64,000 nt of DNA from Congeria kusceri (GCA_027627225.1 CM051033.1:8698501-8762500); one strand, 5' to 3'. Shown: positions 34,561 to 47,215, counted from the stretch's first letter. The notes: generated from the letters alone by a model not told the origin. Made by a program: numbers and translations.

Positions 34561-34899
34561 TTGTATACTTATGTTGTTAGCAAGTTTATGGTTCCATCAA
34601 TATGAGCTTGACGGACTAAAACCCTGTCACTGACATCCAAACTGGAAGTACTGGCCTTGCGGTCATATATATTGCTTTATTACGTGCATCCTGCTTCGCT
34701 GAGGCCCCAGCAACTAGCTTGTTCTTGCTGCAAGCAAGATTGCAGTTTCTGCACCTAACCAGCAGGATCTTGGAGTCCTTCGTTCCCAGGTTCGGTACCC
34801 AAAAATGTATAAATGGCTAACGTAGGAATCCACCCAGACATTAAGTAATGTGGTGTATATTCTGTAGCCTCACTTTTTGTAGCATTGTATGCTTGAACT

Positions 34900-35110
34900 A
34901 AGGGACCGAAAAGGACTTCATGTTTTATCGGGATTAAGAGTCCTTAGCATTTTCAATAGGGTTTGGTTAAACCTTTCTGCAGGATTACCCATTGGAAGAT
35001 ATGGGGTTGTGCGGAATTGTTCAACTCCTGCAACTTAACCTAGCTATTGTATGACCTTACTCTCAAAATTTATTCCCTAGTCGCTGTGTAGGCGTTCAGG
35101 GACAGAGTAA
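34900..35110 (-). pseudogene. Gypsy integrase core relic
   Basis: On the minus strand, HSD*GINFESKVIQ near 35050-35085 has a TAG in place of the usual Gln codon. It is followed by TTPYLPMGNPAERFNQTLL near 34950-35010, which carries the catalytic Glu in the expected context. Interrupted and non-functional. Confidence 0.75.
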
Positions 35111-35228
35111 CATCTGATGAAATGGTCATACAAAGCTTATGTTGTTGTTCTTTAAGCTGTATGGTTCTGGCATGGAACATCTTGCGAATACTAAAATGAT
35201 ATGTGATCACTAGAATGTGTTCATAGCA

Positions 35229-35459
35229 TCATTTCGACTTTTCAAGTGAAAAGAAGTCAATGCACACAAGTTCCATGAGTTTTGTTGTTGTAATGTTAAC
35301 CAGACCAGCTGACTGTAATGGATGTTTCCTTAGTATACACCTATCACAGTTCTGTATTTTGGACTCTGTGTCTTTTTCAAGACCAGGTAAGTAAAACCTT
35401 TGTCTGGCTAACCATAAAGATTTCCCTTTACCGGGGTGTCCGACATCATCGTGAACCAC
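35229..35459 (-). pseudogene. Gypsy integrase zinc-binding (H2C2) domain
   Basis: VHDDVGHPGKGKSLWLARQRFYLPG supplies the two histidine positions' region, and CDRCILRKHP the two cysteines of the HHCC finger; ELVCIDFFSLE then begins the integrase core. Stops precede and follow the segment, so it cannot be made as part of a full polyprotein. Confidence 0.75.
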
Positions 35460-36025
35460 TTTGAGTGCTTGTTATTTATAACTGCTTGGTAAAGCCACTT
35501 GTTTGACTGATTGACCATCTAAAGTAATGGTTCGGTAAAGCACATTGTCCTCAATTGCGAGGCGTTTCCATTCCCTCATGATTGCTGTACCTCAAGCGGT
35601 TCCTTACGGAGTGCCTCCTCCCTGGGGCGGGAACCACTCTTAAGTAGGTCAATCACTTGGACTTGCGCCTGCCGTTGACCCTTTGTCAGTGGGCAATTGA
35701 GACCTAGTCTCTTCTGTAGAAAGAGGACACGTATCAATGGCCACGCAGTCTTCAAGTGGCAGAGTCACTTGGGATGCCATGCAGATGGCTTGGTCCATAT
35801 CTGTACTTACCTGATTCTGCGGCAGTCTTCTCGAGGCATCAGCATCAATGGTAAGCTTGCCTGGATGTATTTTATTTCAAACTCATATGTACTCAATGCT
35901 GCTAGCGAACGGTGACCCATAGCATCGAGCTTAGCTGTACTCGTGACATAGGTCAATGGATTATTGTATGTGCAGACAATCAACTTGTTATCGAACAGAT
36001 GATCATGAAACCTTTTGGTAACCGC

Positions 36026-36490
36026 TCATGTCAGTGCCAGAAACTCCAGCGTATGTGCTGGGTACCTCCTTTCGTATGGCTTCAACACACGGCTGGCATA
36101 GGCAATGACCTTGTTCACCCCATCCTGCATCTGGTACAAGACAGCACCTAGGCCTGAGCACGATGCATCAGTGTGCACGACAAAGGGTTGCTCGTACTGG
36201 GCATATGGCAGAACTCGGGAGGACGTGAGTTTCTGTTTTATGGTTTGGAAGGCTTGTTCTCGGGCTTCACCCCAGGACCAAGGAACTGGTTTGGTTTTGG
36301 ACATTTTATTCTTGCCCTTTTTCATTTTTCCAGTTGTGGTAAGGCCTTTAAGAAGTTCATTTAGTGGTTCCACTATCTGAGCATAGTGCTCAACATATCT
36401 CCTATAGAAGTATGCAACACCAAGGAATTGGCTAAGCACCTTATTCATTGTAGGTGAAGGCCAACTCGTGACTGCAATGGTCTTTTCAGG
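36026..36490 (-). pseudogene. Gypsy reverse transcriptase end plus RNase H start
   Basis: In frame from about 36490: DPEKTIAVTSWPSP, then LSQFLGVAYFYRRYVEHYA, the classic end of a Ty3/Gypsy RT. RNase H begins with PFVVHTDASCSGLGAVLYQ and continues VIAYASRVLKPYERRYPAH. The frame breaks at 36026, after which RNase H continues only in fragments. The catalytic palm of RT (YxDD) is missing because the fragment starts downstream of it. Confidence 0.8.
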
Positions 36491-36610
36491 GTCAATAGAT
36501 CAGCTGATTCATAATTAAGTCACCGCTGAGTAACTTCTACCACGCTGTCTGAAGAGCTTTACACTACTCCAGTGGAAAGTGTACTGCGAGAATAAACTTG
36601 TTGCAGTAAA

Positions 36611-37300
36611 TTTCCATAGATTTCGCATTATTTCCCGCATACGACATTACGTGTTCAGATGACTGCTGAAATATCTTATCTATGTAGGCCAAAAAAAACT
36701 GCGCTCATATCTGGCAGATATTCACATTTCGGCGGATGCGACCAGCTAAAAAAGGTGTCTGATTGACATGTAGATGTACTGTCGGTATGAAATTTTAAGT
36801 AGAATTTTCAAAATTCAGGCGGCCAAATGTGACAATTCAAACAGTGGAAGGAGACATATGTTAAACTATACAAGGTATGTGTTAAACACAATTTTTGATC
36901 AGATAACTGCCTCATCTGTTCGAAGTTAAAGTTTTACATGTTATGGTCGGATTTTTTGGCTCTTTCTGTTATGTGTTAATTTAATACATCCTCTTACATA
37001 GGTATTTTTATAAACCATATCCTTCATTCATTACAGCTAAGTTAGACGATTCAAAAATTCACTTTGTAGGAAGTTACAAGTTTAATATCACTTGAACGCA
37101 AACACATGCCTCTTTTAACTGCTTTGGTAAATTATAAGGTTGTGCTAACATTTTTAATAGATGAAATTATTCCAACAGCATTGTTGCTAATCATTTAATA
37201 AAACAAATAACACACCATCTGTTATGCATATGTACATTAATAAGGAAAAATGTTTATGTCTATTCTTTTTGTATTTGTATCGTTCTTGATACATATTTAT
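36611..37300. other. AT-rich spacer
   Basis: Between the Gypsy relic and the LINE fragment; no feature recognised. Confidence 0.4.
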
Positions 37301-38349
37301 CTTCGGTTCCGATGGATCTAAGGTTTGTTAGAATTTGCTAGTATTAACAGCTGTAAAATTAATTTAATCTCAGCTTTCTGTGATTGCAACAAAGGATACA
37401 ACAATTGGGTTGCGGATGTTAAAACATTGTTAAATCAATACGGATATTCCTATGTATTTGAAAATCCCAATGTTTCTAACACTCATGCTTTTGTATGTGA
37501 ATTCAAATGTAGAGTTATTGACACATTTAAACAAGAATGGTTTGGTAATATGAATAATAGTTCTGTTTTAGACATGTATAGAATGTTTAAAACATCTCTC
37601 GAATATGAAGACTACTTAGATTTATTACCCAAGAGCCTACGTTTGTACTTTGTAAGATTACGAGCGTCTGCCCATCCATTGAGAATTCAGACAGGCAGAT
37701 ACTCCCGTAACAATATCCCTCGTAACGAACGTTATTGCCTATGTTGTAACCAAATAGATACGGAGGATGAATTCCATTTCACTTGTATATGTCCTTGTTA
37801 TCGTACACCCCGAGAAAAATTTATTAAATGTTTTTACTATATCAGGCCATCTGTTGTTAAGTTCCACATTTTATTGACATCAACTTGTAAATCTGAGATT
37901 GTTAATTTATGTAAATATGTAAAAGAAGCTTTAACTATACGAAATACTATTATAAATACCACAGTAAATTATTAACAATAATGCAATGTAATATACTTTT
38001 TCTAACTTTTAAACCATAGCTATATTTATTTTAATAATTATTTTGTTTTTATTTTATTTTCCGCAAAAATATTTTGTCTATCTTTACTGCCTTTAAAATT
38101 GTACTTTTTTTTTTTTTTTTTTTTCGTAACATTGGTTATTGTATAATTAAATTGTTTTCATTGTAACATATTGACAAGTGACAGTACTTTATTTAACATT
38201 TATATGTTCCATGAAAATTAGAATTTTTTCGCAAATTTGGTTTTTGTATAATTAAATTGTATTCATTGTAATATATTGATACGTGACATAACTTTATTTC
38301 AAATTTGTATGTATTTAAGACGATGTACATATGTAGAAGTCTAAATAAA

Positions 38350-38385
<36 letters not shown>
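37301..38385 (+). mobile_element. 5'-truncated LINE, 3' end with (TGTC)n tail
   Basis: The open frame 37325-37975 (216 residues) has the C-terminal region seen in many non-LTR retrotransposons after the RT: RYCLCCNQIDTEDEFHFTC, a CxxC...H...C knuckle, then a helical tail. The 3' UTR runs to 'aataaattgtctgtctgtc'. The TGTC tandem tail (38351-38383) is a typical LINE 3' end. The RT domain itself is absent. The precise 5' edge is uncertain. Confidence 0.7.
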
Positions 38386-39985
38386 ACGCGGCCTCTGCAA
38401 ACAGTTTAAACAGACATCCCTCTACCTTGGGACAACAGATTGCACTGTTCACCAAACACCCATGTGATAACTGTTTTATTACCTGTTTTTTTTATTTGCG
38501 GTACTGTACTCGAACTTGTCCAATAGTAAAGAAAAAAAGAGCAACCTGTCACAAATACAAGCATTCTACAATGAATTAAAATATCTTAATATTTTTCAAT
38601 TAATATATTTTAATTTGATACACATTGAATAGATGACTTATTAATACCCAAACTTTAACACTTGTTGAAAAAAGAACTGCGCAAGCAGATCCAATGAGTG
38701 AATTTATCACATCAATCTAATACTTCATGGTTTTCCAGTAACTTGTTACTTTCAATATTATATAGACTGACCCCTAATGTACATTAACATTAAAGTATCG
38801 TTTCAAACAGTTGATTTCTAATTTTTAATTATACTCCCAAACACAGCAAACTTTTGACAAATGATAACTCGACAGTAGTAACTTGACTGTGACGTAACGC
38901 GCACTCCCCACTTTCAATTGGTCGACCTATATTCCTTTGCCACCCCATGCAGGTTAAGCCATTTTAACGTCTTTTTTGCTCAGAAACTGAGCCGTTCTAT
39001 TGCTATTTTTAGATATCTATTAAGAAACAGAGATAAGAGACATGCATACAAGCCTGCGGGAACTATCGTTTTATCTCGCGGCCCCGGCGTTATCACGTGA
39101 CCTTAGCGTGTACGCTCGCCAATTCACTTTGTTGATCATACACATTGCTTTAATAGCAATAGAAGTGATTTTGTGAATGCGCATTAGAGTTGAACAAGTT
39201 TGTTTGACACTGTACACCAAGAAAAACCAACATGTTTATTCGACTGTTGGCGGAAGCCAACGGTCTTTTGAGAGGGTTATTTTCAAAACAGGTATCGCGG
39301 AAAATTACTTCTTTTCTATGCAGGCTATCAGTCAGTAAATCGAAACCAGAAAGGGTCCTTCTTCAAAACAGTAGAATTTCACACCCGTTTTCTTACATTT
39401 TAATTATTTAAGATAATGTATGTAACATGTATTATTATGTGTATATCATGTGATTTATTACAATTTTAGTTTGTAAAAAAAGTCCATTTATAAAAATTTA
39501 ACTGTTAACTCATGACACCCCTACTTTTGTTATTTACTTTTTAACCTAAATATTCACCTGAGTGTCCTGGAATAAGACCACCAAATTAATGAGCTACATC
39601 ATTTATTTGTGACTCGTTGCGACAATTATTTTCTTGTTACCAATTCTCATTCTAAATATTTTGACAACACATTACTGCAATTTATTAATTTTAAACTGAA
39701 CTAAGGAAAATCGAGAGCTTGAATCGTCTGATCTATTTTGACTCAGTATGCTACAAATAAAGACTATAAATAAACATGTTTATTTATAGGTCTTTGGCTA
39801 CAAAGCACTAACAATCGGTGCTCCTAACTACTACGCGTCATCGGTTATTCTGGCCCGTTGCTGTTCGACTTGTTAACTTGCATGTATATTTTTTCGTTTG
39901 CATCGTTTGCATAAGATAATTAGCTCGAACAAATTTTTTTTTCCGCTACTTACAAATTAGTTTGTATTATGATGTCGTATACTAT
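38386..39985. other. AT-rich DNA, nothing recognised
   Basis: A GC-richer patch at 39050-39110 (TCGCGGCCCCGGCG, ATCACGTGACC) could be regulatory, but there is no adjacent gene to support this. The start of the next repeat array is near 39990. Confidence 0.35.
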
Positions 39986-39989
39986 TGAA

Positions 39990-40860
39990 CATGAAGCCAC
40001 ATTCTAAAGTTTCAGGCTGGGAAATTGAACTTAAACAAAAAATTCATTTTTAGCGAAAATGCACTCATCATTCACATGCTTTTAGTTTCTTTTGTCGCCA
40101 ACAGTCTTTCTACGCTGCCCGCGATTTGATCTTTAATAGTTACGAAGATATTCATAAGAGAGGCTTTGAAAGATTTCAGACTGAGGCAGCAATATTTTTT
40201 TTTTTAAGTATATGCCAAGCCTTTGCCTACTACTTGTCATTGATGGACGGATTTTTATAAAAAAAGTCTTATTTTAAAGGCATTTTTCAACTGTACACTA
40301 AGAAAAAAATATTGTTATTTTATTTTTAGTACTTATGGAGTTATTCACATTTAACGCGAGGCTACGTTAGATTTCAGCCCGTTTTGTTTTGGAAAGTAGC
40401 TAACCTGCCTTTGCCTTAACCTTGTCATTTTTGGACAGATGTTTCAGAATAATGTCTTATTTTGAAGGGAAATTAAAATTGTGCACCAAGCAACAACTAT
40501 TGTTATTTTACCTTTAAAAGTTTCGGAGTTATTTATATTTGAAGCGAGGCTATGCAAGATTTCGGACAAAGGCTGCAATATATTTTCTTCAAAAGTATCT
40601 AAACGCATTTGCTAAATAAAGTCTCATTTTGAAGGAAATGTAAAACTGAACAACATGATACAAACACTGTGATCTTATTTGATGTAGTTTCCGGACATAT
40701 TCCGAGCGAGACTTTATAAGATTTCAGGCTGAGACAGAAAGATTTTTATTGAAAAGTATCTAACCTGTCTTTGCCTAATATTTTATTATTTCAAGGTGGA
40801 TTCCCCAGAACATTGAATTTTCAAGGTTATATTTATGTAAATGTGTACATCAAGAAAGAA
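39990..40860 (+). repeat. Diverged tandem repeats, about 185-bp units
   Basis: The segment 'gatttcagactgaggcagcaat' or a variant recurs near 40170, 40370, 40556 and 40720. Each copy has a following 'cctttgcctactacttgtcat' and 'gtcttattttgaaggaaat' segment. It is non-coding. Confidence 0.6.
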
Positions 40861-41112
40861 ACGTGGTGCTTTTACTGTTCAAACCGCAATTTGTCAAAAT
40901 AAAAACCCATTAATAAACATACTATTACTACTCTTTCGATCTATAGTTTTCATAGTTGTTCGATGTGTCATTTTTGCTTTGTGCTTATTTTTCTCACTCA
41001 AAATATTTTCTTACAACCTTTAATTGTCGTAATTTAATATGCAAGACACTGGTCTTGTATACCCATGCGTGATTGAGAACTCGAGGGCGTTCTCTCCATG
41101 TGAGACGATGTC

Positions 41113-41400
41113 ATGCTATGGATTACAGCGCTAAAGGCAGTTAAATTAATCATTTTTTATTTGACCCCCCCCCAATCTGGGGTATTGTACCCCTGTGTAT
41201 TGACACCCTGCTGTGGTCAAAGTGTGTACACAATGTGGGGACCCTTATCAGCTGATATCAATACACGGCTGCAGAGAAATCAGTGCACCAAGCCATTGCT
41301 CAGTCAGCTGAGAGAAAAGATTGCAGATAATGATAAGAGATTTTATGGTGGACCAATACATAGAATGAAATATCCCATGGTGAGGCCAGACATTCCTTAA
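41113..41400 (+). CDS. Possible orphan terminal exon, unrecognised
   Basis: An open frame of 95 codons ends in RFYGGPIHRMKYPMVRPDIP and a TAA at 41398. The last 45 residues (from about 41260) have protein-like composition with no low complexity, unlike most open frames here. Acceptor-like CTTATCAG (ending 41250) or GGCTGCAG (ending 41273) could start a terminal exon. The first half, over the C-run at 41166, is unlikely to be coding. I do not recognise the family; no partner exons were found in the window. Confidence 0.3.
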   Translation: MLWITALKAVKLIIFYLTPPQSGVLYPCVLTPCCGQSVYTMWGPLSADINTRLQRNQCTKPLLSQLREKIADNDKRFYGGPIHRMKYPMVRPDIP

Positions 41401-43590
41401 ACTAACCCTTTAATTGGCATGCCTTGGACACCACATGGCTACACGAATGTAGGTAACATAATCAAGATAAGATAACATGCGTCACCTTCAAAACACATGT
41501 ATTGTGCAAAACAAGACATATATTCCCATCGCAAATGTATGTTTAGTTTGATTACACTAAAGACGATTTTGCGGATCAAACGATTTTTTTTTATCCACCA
41601 TCAATCCCATAATCTAAATATGAATACGGAAAAACAATATTATGTAGTACATAATATAAATTTTATTTGATTTTATTTTTAAACATTTATATGACAAGTC
41701 TTTCAAACAACTTTAAAGAAAAATGCCGATATACTCTGATATAATTATAGATCCGATCACGTGGTTTATCACATGATAGAAATCTCGGGAGCCGCGTGAA
41801 TTGACGGTTACTCGCGATAACACGAATCTGTTTTTAATGATAGATCTTTGCTATTTTGTATTATTATATACACATATTTCCAACATACAATGCTTTGTAA
41901 CGATTTTAAATAATATATATTTCACAGAGCAACAAATAAGGAAACGTTAATATATACCGTTGTATATATATATCGGGTTGCACCCGGCGCTCCACCCCTA
42001 AAACTCCCGGACCATACATATATGGGCATATATAAAACGGTCCAAACTGGATACAGTATGCTTCATTTTTTTTTTCGATCGCTTCGCTCGCTCACGTTTG
42101 CAAAATGATTCAAATTTAATTTAAATTTCAGTATAACATACCCGACCTACGATTTCTTATGCAATATACCAAAGGCACAGGATACCACCATTTTTAAATA
42201 TACTTTTCGAATAAATATGATATAGTGGATTGGCGCATCAAACCATGACAATTTATTGCCAAAACAGGTCCATGACATATAGATGAATTAACACGTCTTT
42301 CAAACACAATACAGTGAAAAATCAATATATTCTGTGAATTTGACGACGACGACGACGATGATAATGAGGATGATAATAATGATGTGCAAAAAGTAGTATA
42401 TATCTTTGATACGGATCGGTAGCTGATCGCTTCAAACCGCAGACAATATAAAGGGGTCATAACAGCACGATCAAAAATTTACGTTGTGGGGGACAACCCG
42501 AAATCTTGGAACCGCCCCTGTATATAATGCAGATAATTAATTAAACATACTGGTAGATTATGGTTCATTTAAATGATGGCTTTTAACACTATTGTGCAAT
42601 ATATATACTGAGATTTTATCCACACATAGATTTTTAATACTGTGGCACCGTATCCACACTGCAATCTCTATATATGCTGTTAATTCCCATAGCGGAATTG
42701 ATATAAGTACTGTGATACTATGTTATATATAGTGTTCTCAGGCATTGGGTAAAACCGAAGCCCCGAGAGTAAACAACCTAACATCGTGGTTGACACATTC
42801 AATAGCAATTTTGTAATGATGTATTATAACAAAATATTTATATATAATTGATGACATTATCGGTAGACAATGAATCCCTATTTCAAGCAGAATATTTAAA
42901 TCTTCATCCGAAGTGTCCACAAACCTAGCAATCTTCGTTGTTTACGTCTGCAACATTGTTCAGCATCGCCTAAACGTTTAGCCGCTTGTAAAACGTTCGT
43001 CAATTTCCGTATATGGTCATAACTGTGCCGGAACTGTATCGGAAGCATCGGTATTTTCCGCCGGCCATGAACAGTGACGGGATATTGCTAAGATTTAGGG
43101 TTGCAAAGAACAGTTTCTTGCGTCTCGGCTATAATATGACGTGATCGGGATCGAACCTCTGTCCGGAAACTGATTAAACCTGAAAACAAATTTTGCAAAT
43201 TTTAAAAATGATTATGCCTATATCTTCTTGATATCAATGGAAAATCAATTCTTAACCAGTTTCTGCAAAATATTTAGCATTTAATATTTTAAGACTTTGG
43301 GTCTAAATTCATCGAGTTTTCAAGCACTTTTTTAGCCATTGTCAACAACAAACCAAGTTTTCACATGCGTATCTTACCAAGTACTAGTCTGCAACACAGA
43401 AAACTGGTGGTAAAAGAATTTAAAAGATTTTTTTTATAAATTGCATTGTCCGGACGCCCTTTCAAATTTCCTCCCAAAATGGAGGTCGGAGCTTGCAATA
43501 CACATGCTTTCAACTTGCAGGATTCTGACGTCCTGTACAAATGTCTAGTTATCAATAACAACAGTTTTGAAATTAATAAACATTCAATGA
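41401..43590. other. AT-rich DNA with microsatellite and relics
   Basis: Contains a GAC/GAT microsatellite at 42340-42382. GTTGCACCCGG near 41975 is roughly mirrored by GGGGACAACCCG near 42490, perhaps an eroded TIR element. No gene recognised. Confidence 0.35.
43130..43170 (-). repeat. Pol III B-box relic (SINE or tRNA fragment)
   Basis: On the minus strand, ACAGAGGTTCGATCCCGATCAC has a perfect B box (GGTTCGATCCC). No A box at the right distance was identified. Confidence 0.35.
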
Positions 43591-43599
43591 AAATCACCA

Positions 43600-43841
43600 G
43601 GGCCCAGTTGCTCAAAACTTTAACGGCCGGTTAAGCTAACGGCCTGTTAACTGTAGATGTAAATAAAACTAATATTACAAGCAACTCCCTTATGAAGCAT
43701 TTGATAATTATTTGAGCGAATAAATTTATTTAAAATAAATGCAAATTATAAAATTTTAACATTTAATATACATCAAACACTTCATCCAAAAGTTAACGCC
43801 TGTAAGCATAATAGTCCGTTAAAGTTTTGAGCAACTGGGCT
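43600..43841. mobile_element. MITE with CCCAGTTGCTCAAA termini, third copy
   Basis: GGGCCCAGTTGCTCAAAACT at the left is mirrored by AGTTTTGAGCAACTGGGCTC at the right; inner GGTTAAGCTAACGGCC pairs with a diverged partner. This copy is in unrelated flanks, so it is an independent insertion of the family at 22114 and 24564. Confidence 0.75.
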
Positions 43842-44288
43842 CAAAACTCAAATCTGACATTCATTATTATTTAAACACTCAAAATGGTGCTTATCTGCAA
43901 AACTCTCTGTATTTAGAAATTTCTCCCTGGCCAACTCGCTTAAAAAGTGTGGTGTGCAGCCTAAATATTTCATCTTTAAATAGTTTTTGGGTAAACACCG
44001 TCGCGTGCGAGAAGCAGAACAATTTCCCAGTAACAGATCCTTATCTTCTGGGAACAGTCGTATCCATAATGAAATAGTAAAAAATGTCGATATAGCATAT
44101 ATATAGGCGATCAGGTAATAAAATACTACTACTAATAATTGTTAACATTTTATATACACTATGAAGACACACAAATATATTTTGCTTCAAACATATTGTT
44201 CATTGGCGATTTGGACATCAGCACATGCATTTTACAAATATAAACTTGAACAAATGCATATCATTTTTCATATGCTATTTACACAGTC
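43842..44288. other. AT-rich spacer
   Basis: Between the MITE and the foldback element; no feature recognised. Confidence 0.4.
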
Positions 44289-45968
44289 TGTAATCACTGG
44301 CCCCACATCTATTTGGAGATGCCAAAAGAACCAATTATTCATCCAAGGGGGCGCTAACGAAAAGAAGTAGAAGGAAATGGTAAACAGTGATAGAAGGTGT
44401 GATATGTTTTATGACAATTTTAGACACTGTTTTAAAAATTCGACAATGTAGTGCGATTCGGAAACAATTTTACCTTCCAACAATGTAGAGAAAAATGGAG
44501 CCACAACGCATTTCAAAACGTGAGGACTTTTATTAGTCCTGATATGATTAAAAGTAAACAAGCTAATTGATGAGTTTGAACGTATTAAAACATTATTTAC
44601 ACACAATTAGAGCATTATGCCATACAATAAGTCCTTTCGGATTGTATAATTTAATGCGTTATGAGAAATGTTGGTTTGTGGTCGATTAAACGTGTTGATA
44701 TGCATTTTCACGTTAGAGGTATAGCCAAGGCAAGGGAGGTGGCGCTCAGAACAGGAGGTGGTGCCAATGCACGATACACCTTTTTTCTTGAGGACACCAC
44801 GTGTCCCATCTTTTTCTATCCGTAAAATACCCCAGTCTGTAAAGCAAAAAATAGCAACATGATACAATATACAAGATAATCCAACGGGCTGTTTGCATTA
44901 ACTTTCCACTAAAGGTAGTATTTTCGGTACAGCGCAGCAAGCAGCTGTGACAAAAATTCTTAATATAAGCTACACATGTCTCCATAGCAATGTCGAGAGG
45001 GGCGGAATTTAATACACAGACAGGCAGATTGGCGTTCGATTACTGTATACTTCGATGTCAAGTAAATCGAAAGCAAACCAAACGAGCATATTATCAGGGT
45101 TTTTTTCATCATATTTTTCTCTAACACAGAAGATGTACATTATTTATCAGTTAAAAACCAGTGTTTTTAGAATGAGTATCCGCTATGATACTCGTCGACG
45201 ACAAGCCAGGAAAATATTCAAATCAGAAAGTAGTGTCCTAGCTGTTACTGTAACATTGGAAACCTTTCTATAAACTGCCATTTAAATTAACACATGGAAC
45301 TAATACTTAACTATTATCTTCCTATTATAATCAACATACAATTTGAACAATTAGATGACTCTTCATAGGAATGATGTTGATAAGGTTTAAATAAGTTAGA
45401 TATGATTATCATGCTTATAATCACGAAACATGGAATTAAACGTTAATCAAAATACGTCGATTCTTCAAACTGTATAATATGCATTGGCTCCACCTCCGGT
45501 TCTGAGCGCCACTTCCATGGGCTTGGCTCCACCTCTTTCGTGAAAATACTTAACGACTTGTTTGATCGACAACAAACCAATCTTAGTGATAATGCAGCAA
45601 ATAATACATTTCGAAGGAATGATTTAATGCCGTTACTGCTCTTATTATTGGTTATGTATGTCTTTAACACGTTGTAACTGTATCAATTTCAATCATGTTA
45701 TAAAGTTTCTCACATTTTGAAATGCTTTATGACTTCATATTTCTCTACATTGTTGGAAGGCAAAATTGTTTCCGAATTGCACTACATTGTCCGATTGTTT
45801 AAAAAAGTGTCAATTATTGTTTAAATTTTATTTAACAACAACTTACCTTCTATCAATGTTTACTTTTCCTCATTACTTTATAGCTGTCATTAGCGCCACC
45901 TCGGAAGTATAATAGGCTCTTTTTCCAATGCATCTCCAAACGAGGTGGCGCCAGTGATTACAGGCCGT
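44289..45968. mobile_element. Foldback element, 1.7 kb with long inverted arms
   Basis: The left arm (44289-44770) and right arm (45481-45968) are inverted copies of each other over about 485 bp. Matching landmarks are TGTAATCACTGGC at the outer ends, CAATGTAGTGCGATTCGGAA, AACAATGTAGAGAAA, and the inner GTGGCGCTCAGAAC. The centre (44771-45480) is about 700 bp without a transposase-like ORF. It has the architecture of a foldback or MITE-like DNA element; arms have diverged by indels, so insertion is not recent. Confidence 0.75.
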
Positions 45969-46640
45969 GATTTAAAAGCAATTTCAATTTTACAGTTAAA
46001 ACAAAAATCCCATTTTAAAAGTGTAACAAACATTTTTTCTTATTTTCTAATATTTTTTTTAATTTCCTTCTCATATACGTGTATACTGTGTTTTATCACA
46101 TTATGAGTAGGAATCATGATTTTGTTGTGTTTTCACATGGACTTTTTTCCCCCACTTTCCACTTTAGAAATAATTCCTACTTTTAAAATAAGAATTTACT
46201 TCATCCATTTTTAGAATTTTCAGGAACTGGAAGTGTAAGCATTACACACCATTAGACATGCATCATCTTAATTCTAGTTAGACAATAAAAAAGACACGAC
46301 CATTTATTTTCGGCGCTTTCAACTTTATGAATCTTAGCGAGCAGGATGAAATGCTGCTCTTCTTGTCGATATATCACTTACTGGTGTTCGGCTTCAGCCT
46401 TAAATGCAGATACAAGTACTTTGGTACAATGTCAAGATTAGTTAAACTCATGTCTGTCTAAGTAATATTCAAGCTATATGGTTGAATATAATTTTCCTCA
46501 AAAATTAAGTTATATGGCTAAATAGTATGTTTCGCAAAGGTGTAAAAATAGTTAATCAATATAAACATACATGTATTTAAACGTTGTCTGTATGAGCTGA
46601 TTTTGCCTATTAGATTAAAAAGTATGGCGTACCATTAGAT
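45969..46640. other. AT-rich DNA, nothing recognised
   Basis: No feature recognised. Confidence 0.4.
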
Positions 46641-46644
46641 ATTA

Positions 46645-47215
46645 GATTAGTAACACCTGGTCCGACCAGGTCATACTGAGGAAGGGGCAGGTCCTTCCTC
46701 CTAATGAATTTAAACCCTTTAGTGCGCAGTGTTAGAACATGTGGTATTATTAAGTCCAAAATTGATAGAACCTGGTCCGATCTGTAAGATGCACGTCTGA
46801 AAGGTTCGGACCTGAGGATGAGCTGGTAAACATTTAAATAGTTACTTCCTGGTAGGATCAGCCCCTACCTCAGGTCTGACCTAGTCGGACATCGTTTGTT
46901 GAAATTATGATCTAGTTAGAGCCTGCCCCTAACTCAGATACGACCTGGTCGGACCTGCTTCCACCAGGTCCGACCAGGTCCTACCATCCGGCTTCCACCA
47001 GGTCCGACCAGGTCCTACCATCCTGCTTCCACCAGGTCCTACCATCCTGCTTCCACCAGGTCTGACCAGGTCCTACCATCCTGCTTCCACCAGGTCCGAC
47101 CAGGTCCTACCATCCTGCTTCCCTCAGGTCCAACCATCATGCTTCCACCAGGTCCGACCAGGTCCTACCATCCTTCTTCCAACAGGTCCGACCATGTCCT
47201 ACCATTTAGGGCCTT
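46645..47215. repeat. 35-bp minisatellite (CAGGTCCGACCAGGTCCTAC type)
   Basis: The core at about 46960-47210 has some seven to eight copies of CCTGCTTCCACCAGGTCCGA plus CCAGGTCCTACCAT, some units missing one half. Flanking DNA from 46650 has single and inverted versions of the motif (ACCTGGTCCGACCAGGTC), suggesting the array grew out of a palindromic element. Confidence 0.75.

Larger units (their letters stand above)
33391..36610 (-). mobile_element. Ty3/Gypsy pol relic bracketed by inverted repeats
   Basis: A dead retroelement fragment read from right to left. It covers the RT end, RNase H, integrase zinc finger, integrase core and a Pro/Gln-rich tail. Its edges, 33391-33514 and 36491-36610, are about 120-bp inverted copies of each other (CTCGCAGTACACTTTCCACT and complement). 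These are inverted, unlike LTRs, and no direct LTR pair was found. The RT frame stops abruptly where the right arm begins, at about 36490. Confidence 0.7.

Noticed and set aside
33391..36610. Complete LTR retrotransposon
   Set aside because: The edges are inverted, not direct; gag, protease and the RT palm are absent, and integrase has internal stops.
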